From Hydrogenophaga sp. BPS33 (lineage in GTDB: Bacteria; Pseudomonadota; Gammaproteobacteria; Burkholderiales; Burkholderiaceae_C), in assembly GCF_009859475.1 (NCBI RefSeq), contig NZ_CP044549.1, positions 3,534,001 to 3,598,000 on the forward strand: a stretch of 64,000 nt of DNA, in the 5' to 3' direction. The notes below the pieces were generated by a model. That model saw only the letters and a program-made list of their open reading frames with translations. It was not told the origin of the DNA and searched no databases. Every line of letters begins with the position of its first letter. Position 1 is the first letter of the stretch. Below, piece after piece: positions 17,343 through 28,234 of the stretch. The position numbers were made by a program, and so were the translations under genes.

Positions 17343-19259
17343 TCAGGCTGCCGAGGGCGAAGGATCCGTCGACACCGCAGGCGTGCCGCCGTCACCGCCA
17401 CCACCCACCGGCGGGTTGCGCGGCGTCCAGTCTTTCGGGGGGCGCGGCGGCTTGCCGGCCATGATGTCGTCGATCTGGTCGGCATCGATGGTTTCCCATT
17501 CGAGCAGCGCGGTTGCCATGGCGTGCATCTTGTCGCTGTGCTGCTCAATCAGGTCGCGCGCCAGCTTGTATTGGGCGTCGATGATGCGGCGCACCTCGGC
17601 GTCCACCTTCTGCATGGTGGATTCGCTCATGTTGGTGGTCTTGGTCACCGAGCGGCCCAGGAACACCTCGCCTTCGTTTTCCGCATAGACCATCGGCCCC
17701 AGCGCGTCGCTCATGCCATAACGCATGACCATGTCGCGGGCGATCTGCGTCGCACGCTCGAAGTCGTTGCTGGCGCCGGTGGTCATCTGGTTCATGAACA
17801 CCTCTTCGGCGATGCGGCCACCGAACAGCATGCTGATCTGGTTCAGCATGTAGTCCTTGTCGTAGCTGTAGCGGTCCTGCGAAGGCAGACTCATGGTCAC
17901 GCCCAGCGCCCGGCCACGCGGGATGATGGTGACCTTGTGCACCGGGTCGCACTTGGGCAGCAGCTTGCCAATCAGCGCGTGGCCCGACTCGTGGTACGCG
18001 GTGTTGCGGCGCTCTTCCTCGGGCATCACCATGCTCTTGCGCTCGGGGCCCATGAAGATCTTGTCCTTGGCCTTCTCGAAGTCCTGCATTTCCACCACGC
18101 GGGCGTTGCGGCGCGCGGCCATCAGGGCGGCTTCGTTGCAGAGGTTGGCCAGATCGGCACCACTCATGCCTGGCGTGCCGCGTGCGATCACACTGGCATT
18201 CACGTCGGTGCCGAGCGGCACCTTGCGCATGTGCACGTTCAGGATCTGCTCGCGGCCACGGATGTCGGGCAAGGTCACGTAGACTTGGCGGTCGAAACGG
18301 CCGGGGCGCAGCAAGGCAGCGTCCAGAATGTCCGGGCGGTTGGTGGCCGCGACCACGATCACACCCAGGTTCGTCTCGAACCCGTCCATCTCGACCAGCA
18401 TCTGGTTCAACGTCTGCTCGCGCTCGTCGTTGCCGCCGCCCAGGCCGGCGCCACGCTGGCGTCCCACGGCGTCGATTTCATCGATGAAGATGATGCAGGG
18501 CGCGTTCTTCTTCGCGTTCTCGAACATGTCGCGCACACGGGCCGCGCCCACGCCGACGAACATTTCAACGAAGTCAGAACCCGAGATGCTGAAGAACGGC
18601 ACCTTGGCTTCGCCCGCGATGCCCTTGGCCAGCAGCGTTTTACCGGTGCCAGGAGGGCCCACCAACAGCAGGCCACGCGGAATGCGCCCGCCGAGTTTCT
18701 GGAATTTGGCCGGGTCCTTCAGGAAATCCACGACCTCCTTCACTTCTTCCTTGGCCTCGTCACAACCCGCGACGTCGGCGAAGGTAATGGTGTTGTTGTT
18801 CTCATCGAGCATGCGGGCCTTGCTCTTGCCGAAGCTGAACGCGCCGCCCTTGCCACCGCCCTGCATCTGTCGCATGAAGTAGATCCAGACGCCGATCAAC
18901 AGCAGCATCGGGCCCCAGCTGACCAGCAGCGTCATGAGCACCGAGCTTTCTTCGCGCGGGCGCACGTCGAACTTCACGTTGTTGTTGATCAGGTCGCCGA
19001 CCAGACCGCGGTCCAGATAGGTGGCCGTGGTGCGCACGCGCCGATCGTCCTGGGTGACGGCCACGATTTCGGTGCCGCCCTGGCCTTCCTGGATCGTGGC
19101 GCTCTTGATGCGCTGGGCCTTGACCTCATCCAGGAATTCGGAGTACCCCATGTACCCCGAGCCTGCAGCAGAGCGCGTGTCGAACTGCTTGAAGACGGTG
19201 AAAAGCACCATGGCGATCACCATCCACACGGCGATTTTCGAGAACCATTGGTTGTTCAA
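17343..19259 (-). CDS. ftsH: ATP-dependent zinc metalloprotease FtsH
   Basis: 638-residue membrane-anchored AAA protease that degrades misfolded membrane proteins and regulators. Two membrane segments flank a small periplasmic domain. Walker A is GPPGTGKT (near residue 200), the SRH region is [12 protein letters not shown]...RPGRFDR, and the zinc site HESGHA lies near residue 421. The start is a TTG at 19259 ([12 protein letters not shown]) with AGGAG seven bases upstream. The 29 residues in front of it, in an open frame to 19346, do not resemble FtsH. A hairpin near 17292-17312 lies between ftsH and folP. Confidence 0.96.
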   Translation of the reverse strand: MNNQWFSKIAVWMVIAMVLFTVFKQFDTRSAAGSGYMGYSEFLDEVKAQRIKSATIQEGQGGTEIVAVTQDDRRVRTTATYLDRGLVGDLINNNVKFDVRPREESSVLMTLLVSWGPMLLLIGVWIYFMRQMQGGGKGGAFSFGKSKARMLDENNNTITFADVAGCDEAKEEVKEVVDFLKDPAKFQKLGGRIPRGLLLVGPPGTGKTLLAKGIAGEAKVPFFSISGSDFVEMFVGVGAARVRDMFENAKKNAPCIIFIDEIDAVGRQRGAGLGGGNDEREQTLNQMLVEMDGFETNLGVIVVAATNRPDILDAALLRPGRFDRQVYVTLPDIRGREQILNVHMRKVPLGTDVNASVIARGTPGMSGADLANLCNEAALMAARRNARVVEMQDFEKAKDKIFMGPERKSMVMPEEERRNTAYHESGHALIGKLLPKCDPVHKVTIIPRGRALGVTMSLPSQDRYSYDKDYMLNQISMLFGGRIAEEVFMNQMTTGASNDFERATQIARDMVMRYGMSDALGPMVYAENEGEVFLGRSVTKTTNMSESTMQKVDAEVRRIIDAQYKLARDLIEQHSDKMHAMATALLEWETIDADQIDDIMAGKPPRPPKDWTPRNPPVGGGGDGGTPAVSTDPSPSAA

Positions 19260-19382
19260 GTGCAGCTCCTGGAAGCGATGGAAATATCGACTGACATACT
19301 CATATGCTGCCCATTCTAGGACTTTCAAGCGCCTGGTCTGCCGCACGTGACAGTGGCATGACCACGGGAAAGAGGCGGGTAT

Positions 19383-20066
19383 TCAAGGTTTTTCACGCTT
19401 TTTCAGACCCATGCCAACCAGGAAGGTTTCCGACGATTTGTCCCGTGAGGCCTTGGGCTTGATCGTTTTGACAGTGAGAAAGGTCTTTCTGAACAGCGCC
19501 ACGAGCGGATCGTAGGCGGCCCCGTGAAACAGTTTGACCACCAGCACGCCCTCAGGCTTGAGGTGATGAACGGCGAAATCCACCGCCAGCTCCACGAGGT
19601 CGGTGATGCGCGCGGCATCGGTCATGCCGATGCCAGACAGGTTGGGCGCCATGTCCGACACCACGACGTCGACCTGTTGCACATCGCGGTCGAGCAAACA
19701 CTGCTCCAGCTCCGCCAGCACGGCAGCCTCGCGGAAATCGCCCTGGATGAAATGAACACCTTCGACCGGCTCCATGGGCAGCATGTCCAGGGCCACGATC
19801 GTGCCGTGCAGCTCGCCCACGGCGGCACCTTGCGGGCTGAGGCGCCGGCGCAGGTATTGGCTCCATGCACCCGGCGTGGAGCCCAGGTCCACCACGCACT
19901 GGCCGGGCCGCACGAGGCCCAGCAACTCGTCGATTTCCTTGAGCTTGTAGGCCGCACGCGCGCGGTAACCGTCCTTTTGCGCCAGACGCACGTAGGGATC
20001 GTTGACGTGCTGGTTGAGCCAGGCCTTGTTGACCTTCTTGCTCTGGGTCTTGACTTTCATGCCCAT
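19383..20066 (-). CDS. rlmE: 23S rRNA 2'-O-methyltransferase RlmE (FtsJ/RrmJ)
   Basis: 227-residue SAM-dependent enzyme that methylates U2552 in the ribosomal A-site region and is heat-shock-induced in other bacteria. The SAM loop is VVDLGSTPGAWSQYL, and the K-D-K-E catalytic set includes VVSDMAPNLSG and VVKLFHG. The ATG at 20066 or 20060 is possible. It lies upstream of ftsH in the same direction, as in E. coli, and diverges from yhbY with a 38-bp gap. Confidence 0.95.
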   Translation of the reverse strand: MGMKVKTQSKKVNKAWLNQHVNDPYVRLAQKDGYRARAAYKLKEIDELLGLVRPGQCVVDLGSTPGAWSQYLRRRLSPQGAAVGELHGTIVALDMLPMEPVEGVHFIQGDFREAAVLAELEQCLLDRDVQQVDVVVSDMAPNLSGIGMTDAARITDLVELAVDFAVHHLKPEGVLVVKLFHGAAYDPLVALFRKTFLTVKTIKPKASRDKSSETFLVGMGLKKREKP

Positions 20067-20104
20067 AAGGGTCGCCTGGGGTCTGTGTAAACGATAATTG
20101 TCCC

Positions 20105-20581
20105 ATGCCCCAGATCACACTTACCCCCGCCCAGCGCAAAGTCCACCGAGCCGAGGCGCACCACCTCGATCCTGTCGTCCATATTGGTGGCGACGGCCTG
20201 AGCGCAGCGGTCAAGAAAGAAACCGACGCGGCCCTCAAAGCCCATGGTCTGATCAAGATCCGGGTGCTCAACGACGACCGAGCCGCGCGCGACACCATGT
20301 TGCAAACCCTTGCCAATGAACTGGACGCGGCACCGATCCAGCACATCGGCAAGCTGCTCGTCCTGTGGCGGCCCATGCCGGAAAAGGAAAAAGTGGTCAA
20401 CGAAGACCGCAAACCCGGCCCGCGCGACGTGAAAGTGCTCAAGTTCAGCAAACGCGGCGGCCAGCGCCCCGAGGTCAAGATGGTGCGCGTGCTGGGCAAC
20501 CAGCGCCTCACACCTGGCGGACAGGTCAAACGCGCCAAGGTGCTGAAGAAAAGCGTGAAGAAAAGCGCCCAATCCCAATAG
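20105..20581 (+). CDS. yhbY: YhbY-family RNA-binding protein (CRM domain)
   Basis: 158 residues. The first ~95 form a CRS1/YhbY (CRM) domain, with LTPAQRKVHRAEAHHLDPVVHIGG and the GxxG-type loop followed by KIRVLNDDRAARD. This domain associates with pre-50S particles in E. coli. The C-terminal ~60 residues are a basic extension (VKRAKVLKKSVKKSAQSQ) not found in the short E. coli protein. The divergent arrangement with rlmE/ftsH is conserved in many proteobacteria. Confidence 0.88.
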   Translation: MPQITLTPAQRKVHRAEAHHLDPVVHIGGDGLSAAVKKETDAALKAHGLIKIRVLNDDRAARDTMLQTLANELDAAPIQHIGKLLVLWRPMPEKEKVVNEDRKPGPRDVKVLKFSKRGGQRPEVKMVRVLGNQRLTPGGQVKRAKVLKKSVKKSAQSQ

Positions 20582-20646
20582 GCGCGCCCGTGGGCGTGCA
20601 GCCCGCTCGCCTTGAACTTCCCCCACTGCACCACATCTGAGAACGC

Positions 20647-22728
20647 ATGAACGACCGCTCCACACCATCCGTCCTCAACCCCTTGCTCGACTTCGGCGAT
20701 CTGCCGTTGTTCAACGCCATCACCCCGGCTTCGGTCGCAACGGCGATGGACGAGCTGCTTGACGCCGCCAACCGCGCGCTGGAGGAAGTGACGGCGGTGG
20801 ATTTTCCGAACGATTGGTCCCGCATCTCGCGCACCCTGGACGTGTCCACCGAGCGCCTCTCACGCGCCTGGGGCGCCGTGAGCCACCTCAACAGCGTGGC
20901 AGACACCCCTGAGCTGCGCGCCGCCTACAACGAAGCGCTGCCCAAGGTCACCGAGTTCTGGACCCGGCTGGGCGCCGACGAGCGCCTGTACGACAAGTAC
21001 AAAGCCATGGACCCGCGTTCGCTCAACCCTGAACAGGCGCAGGCGCACCACAACGCCATTCGAGGCTTCGTGCTGGGCGGCGCGGCCCTGCAGGGCGAGG
21101 CCAAGGCGCGCTTCGCCTGGCTGCAGGAACGGCAGGCGGAACTGGGACAGAAGTTCAGCGAAAACGCGCTCGACGCCACCGACGCGTTTGCGCTCTATGC
21201 CACAGCGGACGACATGGCCGGTGCGCCTGACGATGTCTTGCAAGCCACCGCCGCAGCCGCCAAGGCCGAAGGCAAGACTGGCCACAAGCTCACGCTGAAG
21301 ATGCCCTGCTACCTGCCGGTGATGCAATTCGCCCACAGCAGCCCCCTGCGCGAAAAGCTCTACCGCGCGTACGCCACGCGGGCCAGCGACCAGGCCGGTG
21401 GCGATGCGGTGAAGTTCGACAACACCGCCATCATGGCCGAGCTGCTGGCCTTGCGCCACGAAGAAGCCCAACTGCTCGGCTACCGCCACTATGCCGACGT
21501 GTCCCTGGTGCCCAAGATGGCCGAATCGCCCGAGCAGGTCGTGGCCTTCCTGCGCGATCTGGCGGCCAAGGCCCGGCCCTACGCCGAAAAAGACCTGGCA
21601 GACCTGCGAGCATTCGCGTCCACGGAACTGGGCCTCAACGATCCACAGGCCTGGGACTGGCCCTACATCGGCGAAAAGCTCAAGGAGGCGCGTTACGCCT
21701 TCAGCGAACAGGAAGTCAAACCCTACTTCACGGCGCCCAAGGTGCTCGCCGGTCTGTTCCAGATCGTTGAAACCTTGTTCGAAGTGGCCATCCGCGAAGA
21801 CCGCGCCCCGGTCTGGAACCCCGGCGTCGCGTTCTACCGCATTGAGCGCTCGGGCGCGAAAGGCACGGAACTGGTGGGTCAGTTCTACCTCGACCCTGCG
21901 GCGCGCACCGGCAAACGAGGCGGCGCGTGGATGGACGACGTGCGCGCGCGCTGGCTGCGGCCCGACACCGGCACGCTGCAAACCCCCGTGGCGCACCTGG
22001 TGTGCAACTTCGCCGAAGGCGTGAATGGCAAACCCGCCCTGCTCACGCACGACGACGTGATCACCCTCTTCCACGAGTTCGGCCACGGCCTGCACCACAT
22101 GCTCACGAAAGTGAACGAGCGCGATGTCTCCGGCATCAGCGGCGTGGAGTGGGACGCGGTCGAACTGCCCAGCCAGTTCATGGAGAACTTCTGCTGGGAA
22201 TGGGACGTGCTCAAACACATGACGGCCCACGTGGATACCGGCGAACCCCTGCCGCGCCCACTGTTCGACAAGATGCTCGCCGCCAAGAACTACCAGAGCG
22301 GTCTGCAAACCCTGCGCCAGGTGGAGTTCTCGCTGTTCGACATGCTCCTGCACAGCCAGCCCACGCCGGTCTCCAGCGGCGAAGCCATCCTTGCGCTGCA
22401 GCAACAGGTGCGCGACGAAGTGGCCGTGATGCAGCCACCGCCGTACAGCCGCACGCCCCATACCTTTAGTCACATCTTTGCGGGCGGGTATTCGGCCGGC
22501 TACTACAGTTACAAGTGGGCGGAAGTGCTGTCGGCCGATGCGTATGCTGCGTTCGAAGAAGCGGCGCAGAAGAGCGGCCACAGCACGTTGGACGTGGCCA
22601 CGGGGCGTCGCTATCGACAGGCGATCCTCGAGGCAGGCGGCGGCCGTCCGGCCATGGAGTCGTTCAAAGCCTTCCGTGGTCGAGAACCGAGCATTGATGC
22701 CCTGCTGCGCCACCAGGGCATGGCTTGA
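20647..22728 (+). CDS. prlC: M3-family oligopeptidase A
   Basis: 693-residue cytosolic zinc oligopeptidase that degrades short peptides, including cleaved signal peptides. The HEFGHGLHHM zinc motif starts near residue 476, with the third ligand glutamate expected in SGVEWDAVELPSQFMEN. The C-terminal SHIFAGGYSAGYYSYKWAEVL block is typical of OpdA/PrlC. Length matches the ~680-residue family. It follows yhbY by 65 bp and precedes the glutaredoxin-like gene by 31 bp. Confidence 0.93.
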   Translation: MNDRSTPSVLNPLLDFGDLPLFNAITPASVATAMDELLDAANRALEEVTAVDFPNDWSRISRTLDVSTERLSRAWGAVSHLNSVADTPELRAAYNEALPKVTEFWTRLGADERLYDKYKAMDPRSLNPEQAQAHHNAIRGFVLGGAALQGEAKARFAWLQERQAELGQKFSENALDATDAFALYATADDMAGAPDDVLQATAAAAKAEGKTGHKLTLKMPCYLPVMQFAHSSPLREKLYRAYATRASDQAGGDAVKFDNTAIMAELLALRHEEAQLLGYRHYADVSLVPKMAESPEQVVAFLRDLAAKARPYAEKDLADLRAFASTELGLNDPQAWDWPYIGEKLKEARYAFSEQEVKPYFTAPKVLAGLFQIVETLFEVAIREDRAPVWNPGVAFYRIERSGAKGTELVGQFYLDPAARTGKRGGAWMDDVRARWLRPDTGTLQTPVAHLVCNFAEGVNGKPALLTHDDVITLFHEFGHGLHHMLTKVNERDVSGISGVEWDAVELPSQFMENFCWEWDVLKHMTAHVDTGEPLPRPLFDKMLAAKNYQSGLQTLRQVEFSLFDMLLHSQPTPVSSGEAILALQQQVRDEVAVMQPPPYSRTPHTFSHIFAGGYSAGYYSYKWAEVLSADAYAAFEEAAQKSGHSTLDVATGRRYRQAILEAGGGRPAMESFKAFRGREPSIDALLRHQGMA

Positions 22729-22759
22729 TCTGTCCCGTGGCCCGCAGAGAGGAACTGTC

Positions 22760-23416
22760 ATGAATGCCACACCTTGCGCCCTCCGGCTGTCGACGCTGGC
22801 CGTGGTCGCCAGCCTTTTCGCCTTGCCGGTGTTGGCGCAAGGTGTCTACCGCATCGTCGGCCCGGATGGACGGGTCACGTTTTCCGACCAACCTCCGCCC
22901 GGCGGCACGCCACAACGGACTTCGGGTAGCCCGGCACCTGGCGCGGCCTCGTCAGGCGCCACAAGCGCTCAACTCCCGTTCGAACTGCGCCAGACCAGCA
23001 GCCGCTTCCCGGTCACCCTGTATACCAGCAGCGAGTGCGCGCCCTGTAACAGCGGGCGCAACCTGCTCAACGCCAGAGGCATCCCCTATACCGAAAAAAC
23101 GGTGGAAACGCCGCAAGACAGCATGGCGTTCAAGCGCGTCAGCGGTGACGGCACGCTGCCTTTCCTGAGCATTGGCGGTCAGCAGATCAAAGGCTATTCC
23201 GACAGCGAATGGACCCAGTTCCTCGACGCCGCGGGCTATCCCAAGCAGTCGGCACTTCCGGCCAACTACCGCAGGCCTGTAGCAACGCCACTGGTGACCG
23301 TGACGGGACCGGGGAGCACCAACGCACCCTCCTCTTCAGCGTCTGACAGCCCACCACCCAGAGCTGAAACTCCCGTGACCCCGTCGCAGCAGAATCCCGC
23401 GGGCATTCGCTTCTGA
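22760..23416 (+). CDS. Exported DUF4124-glutaredoxin protein
   Basis: 218 residues. A signal peptide (LAVVASLFALPVLAQ) is followed by a DUF4124 segment (GVYRIVGPDGRVTFSDQPPPGG). A glutaredoxin-like domain follows, with a CAPC redox centre in SSECAPCNSGRNLL and the cis-proline-like GDGTLPFLSIGG. The C-terminal ~45 residues are a disordered Pro/Ser/Thr tail. It is probably a periplasmic thiol-disulfide protein. The partner is unknown. The start ATG at 22760 lies just after the oligopeptidase gene. Confidence 0.85.
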   Translation: MNATPCALRLSTLAVVASLFALPVLAQGVYRIVGPDGRVTFSDQPPPGGTPQRTSGSPAPGAASSGATSAQLPFELRQTSSRFPVTLYTSSECAPCNSGRNLLNARGIPYTEKTVETPQDSMAFKRVSGDGTLPFLSIGGQQIKGYSDSEWTQFLDAAGYPKQSALPANYRRPVATPLVTVTGPGSTNAPSSSASDSPPPRAETPVTPSQQNPAGIRF

Positions 23417-23430
23417 CCGACGAGCGTCCT

Positions 23431-24102
23431 TCAAAAGGTCAGCGTCTTCACGCCATCGGCGGTGCCCAACAGGCACACATCGGCCTTCTGGTGCGCGAAC
23501 ACCCCGATGGTCACCACCCCAGGCCATTGATTGACCTGGCTCTCAAACGCCAAGGGATCGCCGATCTGCAAACCGGTGACGTCCAGAATGTGCTGGCCGT
23601 TGTCGGTCACCAGCGGTATGCCATCTTTCAAGCGCACTTGCGCGGTACCCCCCATCTGTGCGAACTGGCGTGCGACGCGGGCCGTTGCCATGGGAATCAC
23701 CTCGACCGGTAGTGGAAAGCGGCCCAGCACCTTGACCAACTTGGACTCATCGGCAATGCAGACGAAGCGGCGCGATTGCGCCGCCACGATCTTTTCGCGC
23801 GTGAGCGCGGCGCCACCGCCCTTGACCATATACCCTTGCGCGTCGATCTCGTCCGCGCCGTCGATATAAACAGAGAGTTCGCCCACCGCATTGGCTTCGA
23901 ACACGGGGATGCCCAGCGCCTTCAGGCGCGCGGTCGAGGCCTCCGAACTCGACACAGCGCCGGGAATCCGATCCTTCATGCTGGCCAGGGCGTCGATGAA
24001 TTTGTTGACGGTCGAGCCCGTCCCCACGCCCACGATGTCACCAGGGGTCACGTATTGCAGGGCGGCCTGGCCCACCAGGGCTTTGAGTTCATCTTGGGTC
24101 AT
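23431..24102 (-). CDS. rpiA: Ribose-5-phosphate isomerase A
   Basis: 223-residue enzyme interconverting ribose-5-phosphate and ribulose-5-phosphate. Conserved blocks are [33 protein letters not shown] and [14 protein letters not shown]. The ATG at 24102 ([11 protein letters not shown]) is preferred; the open frame extends upstream to 24174 toward the divergent pyrD. The two genes share a 38-bp gap that must hold both translation starts. Confidence 0.96.
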   Translation of the reverse strand: MTQDELKALVGQAALQYVTPGDIVGVGTGSTVNKFIDALASMKDRIPGAVSSSEASTARLKALGIPVFEANAVGELSVYIDGADEIDAQGYMVKGGGAALTREKIVAAQSRRFVCIADESKLVKVLGRFPLPVEVIPMATARVARQFAQMGGTAQVRLKDGIPLVTDNGQHILDVTGLQIGDPLAFESQVNQWPGVVTIGVFAHQKADVCLLGTADGVKTLTF

Positions 24103-24140
24103 TTGAGACAATCGGTTGGAACAACACGCCGGATTATCCA

Positions 24141-25229
24141 ATGTCGCTTCTCCCCTACTCCCTCGCCCGCCCATTCCTCTTCGGGCTGGATCCCGAAGCC
24201 GCCCACGAGCTCACCCTGGCGTCCATTGCCAAGATACAGCACTCGCCGCTGACCTGCCTCTACAGCGAACCCCGCGTACAGGACCCGTACACACTGGCTG
24301 GACTGCGCTTCCCCAACCGCGTCGGACTGGCGGCAGGCCTGGACAAGAACGCTCGCTGCATCGACGGCCTGGCGGCCATGGGTTTCGGCTTCGTGGAAGT
24401 GGGCACGGTCACCCCGAAGGCCCAGCCGGGCAACCCCAAGCCGCGCCTGTTCCGCCTTCCCAAGGCCCATGCGCTCATCAACCGGCTGGGATTCAACAAC
24501 GAAGGTCTCGACGCCTTTGTCGACAACGTGAAGCAGGCGCGGTTTCGCAAGCTAGCAGGTGGGAGCCCGATGCTGCTGGGGCTGAACATCGGCAAGAACG
24601 CCGCCACCCCGATCGAACGCGCAACCGAGGACTACCTGACCTGCCTCGATGGCGTCTACCCCCACGCCGACTACGTCACGGTCAACATCTCCAGCCCCAA
24701 CACGAAGAACCTGCGCAGCCTGCAAAGCGACGAGGCCCTGGACGCGCTGGTGAGTGCCGTCGCCGAGCGACGTGAGCAACTCGCGCAACGCTTTGGCCGA
24801 CGCATCCCGGTGTTCGTGAAGATCGCGCCCGACCTGGACGATGCACAGATCGGCATCATCGCGACCACGCTCAAACGGTATGGCGCGGACAGCAACGGTG
24901 TTGCCAATGGCGCGCTGGGTGTGATCGCCACCAACACCACGCTCAACCGCGACGCCATTGAAGGCCTGCCACACGCCCAGGAAGCCGGCGGGGTGTCCGG
25001 AGCGCCGGTGCTGGAAGCCAGCAACCGTGTGATCAGCAAACTGCGCAGCGACTTGGGCGAGAGCTTCCCCATCATCGGCGTAGGAGGCGTGATGAGCGCG
25101 GACGACGCGGTCAGCAAGATCCGCTCGGGCGCAAACCTGGTCCAGATCTACACCGGCCTGATCTACCAAGGACCGTCACTGGTCCACGCATCGGCGCGCG
25201 CCATTCAGGCATCCGGCAAAAAAGCCTGA
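24141..25229 (+). CDS. pyrD: Dihydroorotate dehydrogenase (quinone), class 2
   Basis: 362-residue FMN enzyme of pyrimidine synthesis at the inner membrane. The N-terminal helix ([20 protein letters not shown]) is the membrane/quinone-binding extension of class 2. Family blocks are [44 protein letters not shown] and [13 protein letters not shown]. The catalytic serine and FMN region are present. It converges with the FAD oxidoreductase at 25230 with no gap. Confidence 0.96.
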   Translation: MSLLPYSLARPFLFGLDPEAAHELTLASIAKIQHSPLTCLYSEPRVQDPYTLAGLRFPNRVGLAAGLDKNARCIDGLAAMGFGFVEVGTVTPKAQPGNPKPRLFRLPKAHALINRLGFNNEGLDAFVDNVKQARFRKLAGGSPMLLGLNIGKNAATPIERATEDYLTCLDGVYPHADYVTVNISSPNTKNLRSLQSDEALDALVSAVAERREQLAQRFGRRIPVFVKIAPDLDDAQIGIIATTLKRYGADSNGVANGALGVIATNTTLNRDAIEGLPHAQEAGGVSGAPVLEASNRVISKLRSDLGESFPIIGVGGVMSADDAVSKIRSGANLVQIYTGLIYQGPSLVHASARAIQASGKKA

Positions 25230-26345
25230 TCAACCCAGCGCAGCCACCCTCTGCGCGATGGCCATGCAACTGGTGAGGCCCGGCGACTCGATGCCCAACA
25301 GGTTGACCAGACCCGGCACACCATGCGAGGCAGGCCCCTGGATCACGAAGTCGGCCGCAGGCTCATGCGGGCCATGGATCTTGGGTCGCATGCCCGCGTA
25401 GCCCGGCTGCAAGGCGCCGTCGGGCAAATCGGGCCAGTAACGTCGCACCTCCGCATAGAACGCCTCACCCCGCGCGGGATCCACCTCCAGTTCGTCAGGG
25501 CTCTCGACCCACTGCACATCCGGCCCGAACTTGGCTTGGCCACCCAGGTCGAGCGTGAGGTGAACGCCCAGTCCCGCCAAGTGCTTGTCGGGCTCCGGCG
25601 CAGGGTAGATGAGATGTTGAAACGGCGCACGCCCCGACAGAGTGAAGTAGTTTCCCTTGGCGTACCAGGCTTTCGGCACATGCCGCGCATCCAGGCCCTC
25701 TGCACGCCGCGCCAGATCGCAAGCGCCCAAGCCCGCCGCGTTGACCACCGTGCGGGCGCGCAAACGGGTGCCATCGAACATGCGCACATCCATGCCCACG
25801 TCTGTTGCGAACAACTGCTCAACGCCCGCATGGCACACCACCATGCCACCGGCGCTTTCCAGCTCGCCCTGCAGCGACAACATCAAACCGTGGCTGTCCA
25901 CGATGCCTGTAGAGGGCGAATACACCGCCCCCAGGCAGGCCAGATGCGGCTCGAGCTCCAAAGCTTGGTCACGATCCAGGAGGCGCAAATCGTGCACGCC
26001 ATTGGCGCGCGCCTTCTCCAGAATCGACGGCAACGCGGCGAGTTGCGATGGGGAGTTGGCCACGATGAGCTTGCCGCACCGCTTGTGGGCCACGCCGCGA
26101 TCAGCGCAATACGCGTAAAGCGCCTGCTTGCCTTCCACGCAAAGCTGGGCCTTCAATGAACCTGTGGGGTAGTAGATGCCCGCATGAATCACCTCGCTGT
26201 TGCGCGAACTGGTCTCCGTGCCAATGTCGCCTTCGCGCTCCAACACCATGACCTCGCGCCCCGCCAGCGCCAGAGCACGGGCCACCGCAAGCCCGACGAC
26301 GCCCGCACCCACCACAACCGCATCGACCCGTTCGATGTCACCCAT
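25230..26345 (-). CDS. FAD-dependent oxidoreductase, LhgO/DAO family
   Basis: 371 residues with an N-terminal dinucleotide-binding fold ([22 protein letters not shown]) and the DAO-family glycine-rich layout ([15 protein letters not shown]). These features are typical of L-2-hydroxyglutarate or glycerol-3-phosphate-type oxidases. The C-terminus has [17 protein letters not shown], another LhgO-like hallmark. It begins nine bases after the protease gene and is the last gene of the minus-strand run that includes the HPr-rel-A genes. It may be an independent metabolic enzyme that merely follows that operon, or a tailoring enzyme of it. Confidence 0.85.
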   Translation of the reverse strand: MGDIERVDAVVVGAGVVGLAVARALALAGREVMVLEREGDIGTETSSRNSEVIHAGIYYPTGSLKAQLCVEGKQALYAYCADRGVAHKRCGKLIVANSPSQLAALPSILEKARANGVHDLRLLDRDQALELEPHLACLGAVYSPSTGIVDSHGLMLSLQGELESAGGMVVCHAGVEQLFATDVGMDVRMFDGTRLRARTVVNAAGLGACDLARRAEGLDARHVPKAWYAKGNYFTLSGRAPFQHLIYPAPEPDKHLAGLGVHLTLDLGGQAKFGPDVQWVESPDELEVDPARGEAFYAEVRRYWPDLPDGALQPGYAGMRPKIHGPHEPAADFVIQGPASHGVPGLVNLLGIESPGLTSCMAIAQRVAALG

Positions 26346-26354
26346 GAACGCTCC

Positions 26355-27131
26355 TCAACGGTGGCGGTCCACCAACTCCTGCACATAGCGGCTGGGAACG
26401 GCGTAAGAAATGCCAGAGGGTTGACTCAATGCCGACTCGCGCGTGCCCTTGATCAGCACCATGTTCATCACACCGACCACATCGCCGGTATCCGGATCAA
26501 ACAAGGGCCCTCCGCTGTTGCCCGGATATGCCGTGGCATCAAGTTGAAAAATGTCGAAGGTACCGCTGCGCAAACTGCGGATTGCCTGTTCCTTCAAACG
26601 CTCCGCAGAAGGGCTCGGCAAGGCTGCCGACGTGATGCTCGATACCGTCGCGCGATGCGTCACATGCGAAAAGCCCAACACCCCACCGATGGGAAAGCCC
26701 ATGAACGCGAGGGAGTCGCCTTCCTTCACCCGCCTGGAGTCTCCAATCTTCAAAGACGGGCCGGGCTGTCCATCAATGCGCATAAGCGCCAGGTCTCGCG
26801 CCGCATCCACCTCCAGAACCGAGGCCGACCGCATTTGCCAATCACCCGCCCCACCTCGAACATGCACCACCAACGACGCCATCTCCGATAAACCCGCACC
26901 GCTGCTCGGCAGCACATGGGCGTTGGTCACCACCAAATCACCACCGGCCACTAGAAAGCCCGCGCCGCGCAGTTGAAATCGTGGGTTGTCCGTGGATTTG
27001 AATGTTCCGACGAGGACCACCGAGGGTTTCACACGCAACACCGTGTCGGGCAACCCTGCCCAGGCGGACAGACTCCACGTCAGCGCGATTACCCACAGGC
27101 CGAGAACACGAAACAACCAACGTGAGGTCAT
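26355..27131 (-). CDS. Exported trypsin-like serine protease
   Basis: 258 residues. A signal peptide (WVIALTWSLSAWA, cleavage near residue 25) leads into an S1C/HtrA-like chymotrypsin fold. The triad is visible: H72 in VTNAHVLP, D113 in DAARDLALMRID, S206 in YPGNSGGPLFD. There is no PDZ domain, unlike DegP. The ATG overlaps the nucleotidyltransferase stop as ATGA. The tight coupling with the HPr-rel-A genes suggests that it processes an exported product of that operon, which is inference. Confidence 0.88.
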   Translation of the reverse strand: MTSRWLFRVLGLWVIALTWSLSAWAGLPDTVLRVKPSVVLVGTFKSTDNPRFQLRGAGFLVAGGDLVVTNAHVLPSSGAGLSEMASLVVHVRGGAGDWQMRSASVLEVDAARDLALMRIDGQPGPSLKIGDSRRVKEGDSLAFMGFPIGGVLGFSHVTHRATVSSITSAALPSPSAERLKEQAIRSLRSGTFDIFQLDATAYPGNSGGPLFDPDTGDVVGVMNMVLIKGTRESALSQPSGISYAVPSRYVQELVDRHR

Positions 27132-28234
27132 TTCGCCTCCGCGGGCGTGGAGTACGCCGACTTGACAAGCTTGCGCATCAAATGCCAGGTCAACTTTGCA
27201 GGAGGCATGCGCAACCAATGCCCGCGCAGGTACAACAGAAATCGCGCCGTCGATGTCCATCGATCCGCTGCCGACGCATGCGCGGGACGCAAGGCGCGCA
27301 AGAACAAGGCATCCAAGGCGCGCTGACGCCATGGTGCGATTTGCACACCTGGGCTGGTCAACAATGCCTGCGTCACGTGCGAAGGAGTCTCGGTCCCCAG
27401 CAACATGCCGGTGTATCGCAACGCTTGATGCAGGGGCCAATCCAGCTGCAGGGCACGTGCACGGCCAATCAGTTCGCGCCAGAAGTCCGGGGCCGCCGCA
27501 AACTCACGTAAAAGAGCATCCAGATCCACCAAGCCTCGAAGGCCCAACTCCAGATCGCCTTCGTGAAAGAGGTGCGCAGCACTGTGCAACACCATGTCGA
27601 CGGGCGCCAACACGAGAATTCGAGCGTCATTGCCAGGCGCACGAGCGCTGCGCAGGAGCAGGTTGGCATCGGGCTTGAGCCGGGCTGTCAGCGGCATGAT
27701 GGCGTGGTGCACGTCCAGCACCGTTCCCCGCTTCATGTGCTTGAGCGGCGGCAACTCGTGCATCGAGGTGCGGTAATAGCGCTGATCGTAGGCGTCGCGG
27801 TTCGTCGACACCCAGCCACCCACCATCAGCGCGGATTCCACCTCGGGCAAGCGCTCGCGCGGCACCAGGATGTCGACATCCGACACCATGCGCCCACGCG
27901 AGGCATCCAGCCCCGCCATGGCGTACGCCGCACCCTTGAGCAGCACCACCGGTACGCCGATGCTCTCCAAGACCTGCGCGATCTCCAGCACCTCGTAGCG
28001 CAGCTCGGTCTGCTGTCGTGCAGCCAAATTCATGGCCGATGCGAGATGACGGCGCGGCGCAAGCGGCAACGCGTCCCAATGGCCTTCGTCCTGCGCCAAA
28101 CGACCAATGCGAGCCAGCAAATCCGCCTGACGCGCTTGGCGGACGAGCAAATCCCACTCGTTCGGATCCAAAGCCCCCAGACTGGCTGGCTGCTTCAAAG
28201 CCGCGACAAGCATTTCAATCTTGGGCAACGTCAT
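27128..28234 (-). CDS. Nucleotidyltransferase-family protein of the HPr-rel-A cluster
   Basis: 368 residues of the uncharacterised NTP_transf_5 type. The core IPVVLLKGAAYAMAGLD followed by RMVSDVDILVPRERLPEVE is the nucleotidyltransferase fold, with the two metal-binding aspartates in SDVDIL. Related proteins accompany PqqD-like and kinase-like genes in peptide-modification or export loci. It overlaps the kinase gene upstream and the protease gene downstream by 4 bp each. Substrate is unknown. Confidence 0.85.
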   Translation of the reverse strand: MTLPKIEMLVAALKQPASLGALDPNEWDLLVRQARQADLLARIGRLAQDEGHWDALPLAPRRHLASAMNLAARQQTELRYEVLEIAQVLESIGVPVVLLKGAAYAMAGLDASRGRMVSDVDILVPRERLPEVESALMVGGWVSTNRDAYDQRYYRTSMHELPPLKHMKRGTVLDVHHAIMPLTARLKPDANLLLRSARAPGNDARILVLAPVDMVLHSAAHLFHEGDLELGLRGLVDLDALLREFAAAPDFWRELIGRARALQLDWPLHQALRYTGMLLGTETPSHVTQALLTSPGVQIAPWRQRALDALFLRALRPAHASAADRWTSTARFLLYLRGHWLRMPPAKLTWHLMRKLVKSAYSTPAEAK

